The notes under the pieces were generated by a model. The model saw only the letters and a program-made list of their open reading frames with translations. It was not told where the DNA came from and made no database searches. Shown here one piece after another: positions 1 to 5,996 of a stretch of 14,076 bases of DNA. Made by a program: the position numbers and the translations under genes. The stretch spans positions 1 to 14,076 of the forward strand of contig CAYPZT010000028.1 of the NCBI GenBank assembly GCA_964415435.1. Reading direction: 5' to 3'. Within the stretch, counting starts at the first letter, position 1. Every line of letters starts with the position of its first letter. This stretch comes from CAYPZT01 sp964415435 (GTDB lineage Bacteria > Patescibacteriota > Microgenomatia > UBA1406 > GWC2-37-13).

Positions 1-357
1 CAGGCAAATCAAGCTCAACGCGAGGATATTAAGAAGCTCGCCTGGTTTAGCTATGAGTTTGGCGTGATAAGAGAAAAAGGTAAGCCAAAAATATTTGGCA
101 CAGGGCTTATTTCGTCTGTAGGCGAAATCCATCAGGTAATGTCAGGAAAAACACCCATTTTACCTTTTACGATTGAAAATGTATTGAAGCGCAGAAAAGC
201 TATCTACACCTTCAATAAAGAGCTTTTTATATTCGACTCGCTTGCCTCCCTTGAGAAAGAGTTAAAACGATACTTTAGTAGGGTGAAAGGGAAGCAAATT
301 AAGTATCATTCTCTAAATAATACGATCGTAGATAAACAAATGACAGGAATTAAATAA
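1..357 (+). CDS. Aromatic amino acid hydroxylase (phenylalanine 4-monooxygenase-like), C-terminal part
   Basis: Frame 1 is open from the first base, so the gene starts before the window and only about 118 C-terminal residues are visible. Residues 15-21 read WFSYEFG, followed by a GTGLISSVGE segment. This is the hallmark of the biopterin-dependent aromatic amino acid hydroxylases (typical form: YWFTVEFG, then GAGLLSSFGE). In that family the Glu of this motif is the third ligand of the catalytic non-haem iron after two His, which lie outside the window. The family hydroxylates Phe to Tyr (or Tyr/Trp further) with O2 and a tetrahydropterin. The PF(T/D)xE step and the later 'F-IFDSLASLEKEL' stretch match the end of the catalytic domain, and the protein ends with a basic tail. 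It stops at TAA 38 nt before tyrS. Substrate preference cannot be read here; Phe hydroxylase is favoured by the tyrS neighbour. An internal GTG at 64 is not the true start. Confidence 0.82.
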   Translation, partial: QANQAQREDIKKLAWFSYEFGVIREKGKPKIFGTGLISSVGEIHQVMSGKTPILPFTIENVLKRRKAIYTFNKELFIFDSLASLEKELKRYFSRVKGKQIKYHSLNNTIVDKQMTGIK

Positions 358-363
358 CTCCTG

Positions 364-395
364 TTGATTAAAAATTGTTCTTGTATAATGAGCTC
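364..395 (+). promoter_or_regulatory. tyrS promoter with leaderless geometry
   Basis: A perfect TATAAT lies at 384-389. The predicted +1, seven bases after the last -10 base, falls exactly on the A of the ATG at 396. A TTGATT at 364-369 could be a -35, but its 14-nt spacer is short. There is no Shine-Dalgarno motif between the -10 and the ATG. The transcript is therefore probably leaderless. The TTG at 375, which would extend the protein by 7 residues, lies upstream of this -10 and is judged not to be the start. Confidence 0.6.
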
Positions 396-1475
396 ATGAC
401 AACAGACGAAAAAATAACGCTTATAAAACAAGTCGGCGAAGAAATAGTCGCCGAAGAAGAGCTCAAGAGCCTCCTTGAGTCGGGTGAAAAGCTTATCGCC
501 TATGATGGATTTGAACCCTCAGGACAGATCCATATAGCCCAAGGGATTCTAAAAACCATTAATGTTAATAAAATGACAGCGGCCGGCATCAAATTTAAGA
601 TGTACGTAGCAGACTGGCATGCCCTAGCCAACAACAAACTGGGGGGAGATCTGGAAAAGATTAAAACTACGGGGAAATACTTTATTGAGGTCTGGAAAGC
701 CTCGGGAATGGATCTATCAAACGTCGAGTTCGTGTGGGCTTCAGATATGGTAAAAAACTCCGACTACTGGAAACTCGTGCTTCAGGTCGGCAAAACGAAT
801 GCGCTCAAACGTTTCATCCGCACCGCCGAGATGATGGGTCGTGAGGAGTCGATGGATAATCTGACTGGGGCAAATATTATCTATTCGTGCATGCAGGTAG
901 CCGATATTTTCCTCTTGGGCGCCAAAGTTACCCAGCTTGGTATGGATCAGCGCAAGCTCAACATGCTTGCCCGTGAGATTGGTCCTCAGCTTGGCTACTG
1001 GAAACCTGTTGTCGTGAGCCATCATATGCTTATGGGCTTAGGTCAGCCTGCAGATAAAAATGTTGATAAGGTAACGCGTACTATCCAGATGAAGATGTCC
1101 AAATCAAAACCTGACTCGGCAATCTATATGACTGACACGTTTGAAGATATTAAACGCAAGATCAGTAAGGCCTGGTGCCCTGAAGGTGTGGTCGAGGATA
1201 ATCCTGTTCTTGAGTACTACAAATATATTCTCTTTGAAAAATACCCGCAGATTGTAGTTGACAGACCTGAAAAGTTCGGAGGCCCTGTGATCCTCAACTC
1301 ATATGAAAATCTTGAAAAACTTTTTAAGGAAAAAAAACTTCACCCCTTGGATATAAAACAGACAGCGGTCAAGTTTCTAGATGAGCTTCTTCAGCCTGTC
1401 CGCAAACATTTTGAAATCAACAGTGAAGCAAAAACTCTCCTTGAAAAAGTGAAAAGCTACCAGGTGACCCGCTAA
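396..1475 (+). CDS. tyrS: Tyrosyl-tRNA synthetase, archaeal/eukaryotic type
   Basis: This 359-residue class I synthetase charges tRNA-Tyr with tyrosine in the cytoplasm. Its layout follows the short archaeal TyrRS: tyrosine-pocket motif AYDGFEPSG (Y36), HIGH-type motif HIAQ (46-49), YxxMQ-x-x-D (Y163, Q167, D170), MDQRK (183-187), KMSKS (233-237) followed by KPDSAI, and a C-terminal RPEKFGG / NSYE / LHP-D block typical of archaeal enzymes. It lacks the S4-like C-terminal domain of ordinary bacterial TyrRS. Archaeal relatives usually have KMSSS; the Lys form here is a variant. ATG 396 was chosen because homology begins there and the -10 box sits immediately before it. It follows the aromatic hydroxylase by 38 nt, so the upstream enzyme could supply its substrate. 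It ends at TAA with a hairpin terminator beginning about 20 nt later. Confidence 0.93.
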   Translation: MTTDEKITLIKQVGEEIVAEEELKSLLESGEKLIAYDGFEPSGQIHIAQGILKTINVNKMTAAGIKFKMYVADWHALANNKLGGDLEKIKTTGKYFIEVWKASGMDLSNVEFVWASDMVKNSDYWKLVLQVGKTNALKRFIRTAEMMGREESMDNLTGANIIYSCMQVADIFLLGAKVTQLGMDQRKLNMLAREIGPQLGYWKPVVVSHHMLMGLGQPADKNVDKVTRTIQMKMSKSKPDSAIYMTDTFEDIKRKISKAWCPEGVVEDNPVLEYYKYILFEKYPQIVVDRPEKFGGPVILNSYENLEKLFKEKKLHPLDIKQTAVKFLDELLQPVRKHFEINSEAKTLLEKVKSYQVTR

Positions 1476-1485
1476 TATTGTTCCC

Positions 1486-1544
1486 AAAAAAAACGCGCCG
1501 GGCCCCAGGAATTGTTCCTTGAACTCGGCGGCGTATAGATTTTT
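1486..1544. terminator. Bidirectional Rho-independent terminator
   Basis: Bases 1496-1500 (CGCCG) pair with 1526-1530 (CGGCG). Two further pairs (1494-1495 with 1532-1533) form across a bulged G1531. An inner stem, AGGAA 1507-1511 with TTCCT 1515-1519, closes a TTG loop. Going right, Ts at 1540-1544 follow and would end tyrS. Going left, the A-run 1486-1493 gives eight Us directly after the stem, which makes an even better terminator for minus-strand transcription. Minus-strand acd ends some 430 nt away, so this strong end may serve another transcript. Confidence 0.75.
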
Positions 1545-1705
1545 GTTTGAAACCTTCAACTTTGATTTTGAATCGAATTGTCAATCTCAAACATTCAGAT
1601 CCTCATTCACACTCTACCCTCCGGATAGATGTATTGGTCTACCCGCAAACACACTCGCAAAACTCCAGACTAGACTTAAATTCTCACTCGACACTCTGCG
1701 TCTTT

Positions 1706-1734
1706 TAGGGTGTTTAGCCCTATAGTTATTTTTT
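1706..1734 (+). terminator. Weak hairpin-T-tract, possible plus-strand terminator
   Basis: TAGGG (1706-1710) pairs with CCCTA (1718-1722) around a 7-nt loop and is followed by six Ts at 1729-1734. It could be a backup terminator behind tyrS, or simply one stem of the structured region on the opposite strand. The stem is only 5 bp. Confidence 0.3.
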
Positions 1735-1766
1735 ATCATAGGTTTATTTAAATTAATAATAATTGC

Positions 1767-1824
1767 AGTCATGATTATTCTAGAGATAATCAGACTCGCT
1801 TGAAGCTTTGTTACGCAAAGCTTC
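1767..1824. repeat. Two tandem perfect or near-perfect inverted repeats
   Basis: The first hairpin has AGTC/GACT outer arms (1767-1770, 1793-1796) and TGATTAT/ATAATCA inner arms (1772-1778, 1786-1792) with a 7-nt loop. The second has 9-bp perfect arms (1802-1810, 1816-1824) with a 5-nt loop. They sit 5 nt apart in noncoding DNA without a following T-run, so they look like RNA structure rather than terminators. Confidence 0.65.
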
Positions 1825-1909
1825 TTTAACTGGATTTCGATCCCCCAGTAATGCGGACCGAAATATTTTAAAGTGCACTAACTAACTTATAATAATTAAC
1901 TCTATTACC

Positions 1910-1939
1910 ATAATACACATACTCTTTTTCATTTGTCAA
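1910..1939 (-). promoter_or_regulatory. Strong sigma70-type promoter in the intergenic region
   Basis: On the minus strand, a perfect TTGACA (1939-1934) is followed by an 18-nt spacer and TATTAT (1915-1910). No ORF of useful size follows. It points into the structured region and not toward tyrS or acd, and lies about 25 nt beyond the acd stop. It is the best -35/-10 pair I found in the window. Confidence 0.6.
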
Positions 1940-1963
1940 GGGGTATTTATCTTATAGTTAATT

Positions 1964-4087
1964 TTATGAGGTTTCTATAAGAATACGCGCGTCAACGATT
2001 CGAAGGCCTTTAGAAGTCCCGATTATCGGATTTAAATCTATCTCTTTAATACGTTTTTCATTGTTAAGAAGATCTAAAACTAATTTTGCAGTATCGAAAA
2101 GTTCTTCGTTATTCACAGGTGGATTTCCCCTAAATCCAGTTAATAATTTTCCTATTTTTCCCTCCGATAGTAATTTATTAAAATCATGAAAAAAAAGCGG
2201 ATTTACGCCATAGACTACTTCTTTTACAAGTTCGGTAAATACTCCTCCAATGCCTACAACAACTACCGGACCGAAGTGCGGATCGCGTTTGCCTCCTACA
2301 AAAAGCTCTACACCTTTTACCATAGGCTGAAGCGTGCAAGAGGCACCTTTATATGTCTTGAATCTTTTATATACAGGCGTGAGCTCATTCCATGATCCAA
2401 TATCTGTCACCACTCCCCGGACTTCCGTTTTGTGCGTAATTTCTGGTGAGTTAAGTTTTGCAACTAGAGGGTATCCTATCTTTTCAGCAATTTTTTTGAG
2501 ATCAATTTCACTCTGAACAGTTTCTGAAAGAATAACCGGAGCTCCCGCCATTTCAAGGAGCTTGAGGCTGTCCGACAGACTGAGAAATTTTTTCTTCCCG
2601 TTTTCTTTCAAAAAATCGGTAATGTCTCCTATCTTTTTTATTTTTTTACCGGGAGGAACGACCGTATCCTTTTTTTCAGCCAGCATGGTAAGTTTATCCA
2701 TGACGTCTTTCTCTCTGTTGAAGGCATAATCCCCAAGTTTTTCGAGTTTGGATAGTGCGAGTGGCAACAGATCAAACGAGGCAAAGCCTGCCATCTTATG
2801 CTTTTCAAAAAACGCAGTCGCTCCCTCAATTGATTTAGCACCCATAAAAACGGGGTAAATCGGCTCTTTAAACTGCTTTTGTAGTTCTACTATCACTTTA
2901 GCCGTCTCCATTATCTCAGTGTTTGCTTGAGGCGATAATAAAACAATTACCGATCCGATATTTCTCTCATGCATAGTCATCTCTATACCTTGCTTGTAGT
3001 CGAACGAAGATGCATCGCCCAAAAGGTCAATTGGATTGCGGACCGTTACCTTATGGTGATCGCCAAAAGCTTTCGCTACCTTTCTTTTGGTAGCTTCCGA
3101 TATGGTAACAAGTTTTAGCCCGTGCTCTATTATCTGATCAGTTAACAAAACTCCGGCACCGCCGGCGTTTGAAAGCACGAGAACATTATTGTTGCGGGGC
3201 AGTCTTTTGAAACTTGCCAATATAAGAAGCATCGTGAATTCTCTAAAGGTACTCGCACGTATAGCCCCACACTGTCGTATTGCGGTCGTATAGACCTCAT
3301 CATCACCCACCAGTCCGCCAGTGTGGGAAAGAGCAGCCTGAGAACCTTCTGCAGTCATACCGGACTTCAGAATAATTATCGGTTTTTTTGAAGCTGCTTC
3401 TCTTAGAACCTTCATAAATCGCTGTCCATCCTTAACATCTTCAAGATAAAGACCAATAACCTCCGTTGCAGGATCATCCGCCATATACTGAAGCACATCC
3501 GACTCATCGAGGACAGATTTGTTGCCCAGGCTGACAAAGTAGGAAAAGCCTACATTAGCATGTCCCGTGAAAAAATCATTTATTATGCTTCCCAATGCGC
3601 CAGATTGAGAAATAAACGCTATGTTTCCTTTCGGTGAAATGTCCTTTAGAAAGGTCGTGTTTACTCCCAGCTGCGTATTCGTGTATCCAATACAGTTGGG
3701 GCCAAGAAGAGTAATATCGTACTTTTCACATTTTTCGAGAAGCAACTTCTCGCGGCTCACTCCCTCATCGCCGATCTCCTTAAAGCCAGCTGCAAAAAGT
3801 ACGACATTTTTTATTCCCAGTTCATGAATCGTATCCAAATATCCAAGTGCGATATCCGCTGGGATTGCGAGAACGACCAGGTCTATTTGTTTTTTCACCT
3901 CTCTGATGTCGGCATATACTTTTTTCCCCAAAATAGGCTTATCCGCATCTTTATTAATAAAATAGATGTCATCCTTATACCCTTGTTTCAGAAGGTTTTT
4001 AGCTACTAAGTGCCCCACTTTTTTTGGATCATATGAAACACCGACGATGGCAATTGAGCGAGGGTTGAAAAAAGACGAAAGGTCCAT
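1964..4087 (-). CDS. Acetyl/acyl-CoA synthetase (ADP-forming), fused alpha-beta subunits
   Basis: A 707-residue single-chain NDP-forming acyl-CoA synthetase. It catalyses acetyl- (or other acyl-) CoA + ADP + Pi to acid + CoA + ATP, a fermentative substrate-level ATP step in the cytoplasm. The N-terminal CoA-binding Rossmann domain starts with NPRSIAIVGVS (8-18). The succinyl-CoA-synthetase-like domains carry GPNCIGY (129-135) and SQSGALG (160-166). The phospho-His loop SHTGG contains H255. The C-terminal ATP-grasp beta part starts near residue 495, with the SPEITHKTE motif containing the second conserved His and an EIDLNPI end. The length equals an alpha plus a beta subunit and the linker is intact. 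The ATG at 4087 is preceded by its own -10, and the stop is TAA. It is 34 nt downstream of the HD-GYP gene but probably separately promoted. The acyl substrate cannot be told from sequence. Confidence 0.92.
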   Translation of the reverse strand: MDLSSFFNPRSIAIVGVSYDPKKVGHLVAKNLLKQGYKDDIYFINKDADKPILGKKVYADIREVKKQIDLVVLAIPADIALGYLDTIHELGIKNVVLFAAGFKEIGDEGVSREKLLLEKCEKYDITLLGPNCIGYTNTQLGVNTTFLKDISPKGNIAFISQSGALGSIINDFFTGHANVGFSYFVSLGNKSVLDESDVLQYMADDPATEVIGLYLEDVKDGQRFMKVLREAASKKPIIILKSGMTAEGSQAALSHTGGLVGDDEVYTTAIRQCGAIRASTFREFTMLLILASFKRLPRNNNVLVLSNAGGAGVLLTDQIIEHGLKLVTISEATKRKVAKAFGDHHKVTVRNPIDLLGDASSFDYKQGIEMTMHERNIGSVIVLLSPQANTEIMETAKVIVELQKQFKEPIYPVFMGAKSIEGATAFFEKHKMAGFASFDLLPLALSKLEKLGDYAFNREKDVMDKLTMLAEKKDTVVPPGKKIKKIGDITDFLKENGKKKFLSLSDSLKLLEMAGAPVILSETVQSEIDLKKIAEKIGYPLVAKLNSPEITHKTEVRGVVTDIGSWNELTPVYKRFKTYKGASCTLQPMVKGVELFVGGKRDPHFGPVVVVGIGGVFTELVKEVVYGVNPLFFHDFNKLLSEGKIGKLLTGFRGNPPVNNEELFDTAKLVLDLLNNEKRIKEIDLNPIIGTSKGLRIVDARILIETS

Positions 4088-4099
4088 TATCTCAGTATA
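4088..4099 (-). promoter_or_regulatory. acd promoter -10, leaderless geometry
   Basis: Minus-strand TATACT (4099-4094) lies exactly 6 nt before the ATG at 4087, so the predicted +1 is the A of ATG. No clear -35 and no Shine-Dalgarno motif are visible in the 34-nt gap. The geometry is the same as at tyrS. Confidence 0.5.
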
Positions 4100-4121
4100 T
4101 AAGAAATACTTGGAGAAAGTC

Positions 4122-4760
4122 TTAGGGGTTTAGTCTTCGTCCCTTCTGAAGAGCTAGATATAAATCATTATTCCAATAATGCTGAGTCGTGATAAATATA
4201 TCAACGGCCAGCGGATGAAGCGCGCTTCCGCTGAGCTCTTGTGCTCTTCCTAAAGACTCGTTCAGAGATAGTGCGGGCCTATATAAACGTGTAGGATCGA
4301 TCATTGCGTCAACAGTGTCCGCAACTGTAAGAAGAGATGTTACAAGCGGCATCTCATCACCCCGTAAACCGTCAGGATATCCCTTACCATCAAATCGTTC
4401 ATGATGATGTCGGACTGTGAGCGCCGCATCCTCAGGCATACCGTGAGCTTTCCAGAATTCATATCCTTTCTCAGGATGTTGCCGCATTAGACTGATCTGC
4501 TCTTCTGTAAACAGATCCTTTAGTGCAACCAGTTCATTGAAGGGGGAAAACATTTTCATTATGTCATGACCATACAGAGCCAACCGTTCCTGCTCGTTAA
4601 GCTCAATACCAACATGCCGGGCTGCAACATCTGCGGTATAGCCGACTGTAAGAGAATGAAAAAGGCTGCCAGGCTCCATCCCCGTAAGCTTTTCACGGAT
4701 AGTGTGCGGAAGATAGCCCCCTTTTTCTACAAAGTACGAAACGCCTTCTACAAAACCCAT
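4122..4760 (-). CDS. HD-GYP domain protein (probable cyclic-di-GMP phosphodiesterase)
   Basis: A 212-residue stand-alone HD-GYP domain, predicted cytoplasmic, with no membrane segment. HD-GYP enzymes hydrolyse c-di-GMP (some act on other cyclic dinucleotides) with a bi- or tri-iron centre. Metal-ligand positions all look intact: H35 (FHS), H65-D66 in GHDIMK (the usual HDIGK with Met for Gly), H95, H119-H120 in HHER, the signature FDGKGYP (123-129), and D148 in VADTVDAM. The RLYRPALS segment after it is also typical. It contains no receiver, PAS or GAF domain, so the sensing input must come from elsewhere. It lies 24 nt after the split GGDEF gene, so synthase-like and hydrolase genes are neighbours. 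It ends with TAA, and its own extended -10 sits before the ATG. Whether it acts on c-di-GMP is family knowledge, not shown here. Confidence 0.88.
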   Translation of the reverse strand: MGFVEGVSYFVEKGGYLPHTIREKLTGMEPGSLFHSLTVGYTADVAARHVGIELNEQERLALYGHDIMKMFSPFNELVALKDLFTEEQISLMRQHPEKGYEFWKAHGMPEDAALTVRHHHERFDGKGYPDGLRGDEMPLVTSLLTVADTVDAMIDPTRLYRPALSLNESLGRAQELSGSALHPLAVDIFITTQHYWNNDLYLALQKGRRLNP

Positions 4761-4774
4761 GACGCATTATAACA
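4761..4774 (-). promoter_or_regulatory. HD-GYP gene promoter, extended -10, leaderless geometry
   Basis: The minus strand reads TGTTATAAT (4774-4766), a consensus extended -10 (TGn plus TATAAT), with only five bases before the ATG at 4760. There is no room for a ribosome site. The gene could be expressed apart from the upstream operon as a leaderless mRNA. Confidence 0.55.
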
Positions 4775-4784
4775 AAGAGCTAGA

Positions 4785-5987
4785 CTATGCCACCATATTG
4801 TTTCGGAGTATGAGTTCTTGGAACTCACCCATACGCTCCTGCGGCAGATGATAGCTTCCGGTAACTCTGTCAACCTCATAGAGTTTTTCAAGTTTCCGGT
4901 AATCGTCGGTTTTCATGCCATACTCCAGCGCATAAAACGCACCTCTTTTTGAGCGAGGATTAAACTGGTAGGCTAAATATTCCCAGTCACCTCTCTCAAG
5001 CCTAGCTCCCTGTCTATAGTGGTCCCGAAATGCTTGATTTCTTCGGGTGAACGCTTCTAGCTGAAGTTTTGACCGGAGCGCATCGGACATGGCAGTTCCC
5101 GGAGGGACAGGCACCTTATCAAGATATGAGTTTTTAAAGTCAACAATGGCCGAAGAAACCGCGGGTAAGAGGGGTACACGATAGGGCAGTTTATTACTTT
5201 CGAAATAAGTCGTTGCTGACTGAAGTTCGTCTTGCAGGACTTCCCTGCTTGGCATATCTGCCGTAAGGACTATGTCAAATAAATAATCTCCCCCCATTCT
5301 TCGCATACTTATTCTTCCGAGATCATCGACACCTAATTTTTGGAGCTGTCTGACAAGGTGAACGAATCCCTGACGAACATTCTCATTACCTTCTTCATAG
5401 TCGTGAGTTGTGTCATTAATGAACTTATTCCCCGTAGTCTCATATCTAAATACCACATGTTGGCCTGCGTTTGAAGATGCATTTTTACGCATAAGAGAAC
5501 TATTGTAATCTTCGGCATCGTAAAACAGCTTAATGCCGCTTGCAAGTGTCGGCTTTTCCTTACTGAGTACAGGATCGATGACCAGATCCCGCACCAAGCT
5601 GAGAAGCATAGAGTCAGAAGCTAATCCATCAAGAATTTCTGGGTGCGTTTTTGTAAGATAGCCACGGACTTCATCGCCAGCGCGGGCGTCATTTTTTTGA
5701 GCAGGCTTGGCGTCAGGCGTCTCTTTCTCTATAATTTCTCCTCTTCGTGGTAACGGCTCAAGACTCTCGTTGTCAAGCGTGAACACCCTAGTATTGACTG
5801 CTTCTGCAACCGTATCAAATAATGTTTCCGCTTTTGCCGGGTCTGTGCCTTTTCCGTAAATACTAAACTCATCTCCACGGCTGTTGTTACGAACCAAATA
5901 GTATCCTTCTCCTAAGGATTCCAGCACTACTTTGCATACATCCTTCAGATACTTATCTCCATACTGGGAACCAACCTGATTTGCACT
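4785..5987 (-). CDS. C-terminal part of tandem GGDEF protein (downstream of in-frame TGA)
   Basis: This frame continues directly from the 5988-6362 ORF after a single TGA. A GTG at 5927 is the first plausible independent start, but the homology begins before it: the stretch SANQVGSQYGDKYLKDV is the N-x-x-G-x-x-x-GD-x-x-L part of a GGDEF domain. In numbering of the joined 525-residue protein, domain 1 runs from about 95 to 190 with RGDEF at 162-166 in place of GGDEF. Domain 2 runs from about 290 to 390, with GNKFIND (311-317) and GGDYL (357-361) as its degenerate signature. The remaining 135 C-terminal residues are unrecognised, mostly helical and charged. GGDEF domains make c-di-GMP from GTP. 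Domain 1 keeps Asp/Glu of the signature and could bind or convert GTP; domain 2 has lost the Glu and is probably non-catalytic. There is no membrane segment. It ends at TAG. Confidence 0.6.
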   Translation of the reverse strand, partial: SANQVGSQYGDKYLKDVCKVVLESLGEGYYLVRNNSRGDEFSIYGKGTDPAKAETLFDTVAEAVNTRVFTLDNESLEPLPRRGEIIEKETPDAKPAQKNDARAGDEVRGYLTKTHPEILDGLASDSMLLSLVRDLVIDPVLSKEKPTLASGIKLFYDAEDYNSSLMRKNASSNAGQHVVFRYETTGNKFINDTTHDYEEGNENVRQGFVHLVRQLQKLGVDDLGRISMRRMGGDYLFDIVLTADMPSREVLQDELQSATTYFESNKLPYRVPLLPAVSSAIVDFKNSYLDKVPVPPGTAMSDALRSKLQLEAFTRRNQAFRDHYRQGARLERGDWEYLAYQFNPRSKRGAFYALEYGMKTDDYRKLEKLYEVDRVTGSYHLPQERMGEFQELILRNNMVA

Positions 5988-5996
5988 TCAGAGTGC
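5983..5996 (-). other. In-frame TGA within a small hairpin, splitting a GGDEF domain
   Basis: The minus strand reads GCACT-CTGA-AGTGC. Perfect 5-bp arms (5996-5992 and 5987-5983) put the TGA (5990-5988) in the 4-nt loop. The frame is open before and after. The codon aligns with the Lys of the GGDEF motif D-x-D-x-F-K-x-x-N: D120 is five codons before it and N128 three after. A single change from CGA or AGA (Arg) explains it. A sequencing error, a real nonsense mutation, or readthrough are all possible. Confidence 0.6.

Larger units (their letters stand above)
1487..1903 (-). ncRNA. Candidate structured noncoding RNA (unidentified)
   Basis: The 488-base gap between tyrS and acd has no convincing gene. 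It does have a complete minus-strand transcription unit: a TTGACA-N18-TATTAT promoter (1910-1939), predicted start near 1903, and a strong hairpin plus eight Us ending near 1487, about 417 nt in all. Inside are strong inverted repeats. One pairs 1767-1778 with 1786-1796 (11 bp with one bulged A). One pairs 1802-1810 with 1816-1824 (9 bp perfect). A GGAT/ATCC hairpin spans 1832-1843, extended by 1829-1831 with 1847-1849. One pairs 1706-1710 with 1718-1722. One pairs TCTACCC-type arms near 1622-1645. I could not match it to tmRNA, RNase P RNA, SRP RNA or 6S RNA. The alternative is a long structured 3' UTR of acd. The longest minus-strand ORF inside is about 41 codons with no ribosome site, so it is treated as noncoding. 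Confidence 0.4.

Noticed and set aside
364..395. Archaeal TATA box about 26 nt upstream of tyrS (AT-rich 368-376), suggesting an archaeal genome.
   Set aside because: acd and the HD-GYP gene have no AT-rich box at that distance, while all three have bacterial -10 boxes. The intergenic promoter also has a perfect bacterial -35.
1519..1725. Plus-strand ORF of 68 codons after tyrS, and a 41-codon minus-strand ORF in the same gap.
   Set aside because: Neither has a ribosome site, a recognisable product or a promoter at its start, and both cross hairpins. The region reads better as noncoding.
1829..1849. TTCGATC within 1829-1849, resembling a tRNA or tmRNA T-arm.
   Set aside because: The flanking bases do not form a 5-bp T-stem around a 7-nt loop, and no matching acceptor stem or anticodon arm is found upstream. 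No tmRNA tag frame ending in Ala-Ala-stop was found either.
5983..5996. Alternative genetic code with UGA as Gly or Trp (as in some candidate phyla or Mycoplasma).
   Set aside because: The other genes (several of 700 to 1400 codons) have no in-frame TGA, and the rhodanese-like gene uses TGA as a stop overlapping the next ATG. A single TGA is better explained by mutation, error or local readthrough.
5983..5996. Selenocysteine insertion or programmed frameshift at the TGA.
   Set aside because: The same frame is open downstream, so no frameshift is needed. The position corresponds to Lys/Arg and not Cys, and the 5-bp hairpin containing the TGA in its loop does not resemble a bacterial SECIS, which lies downstream of the codon.
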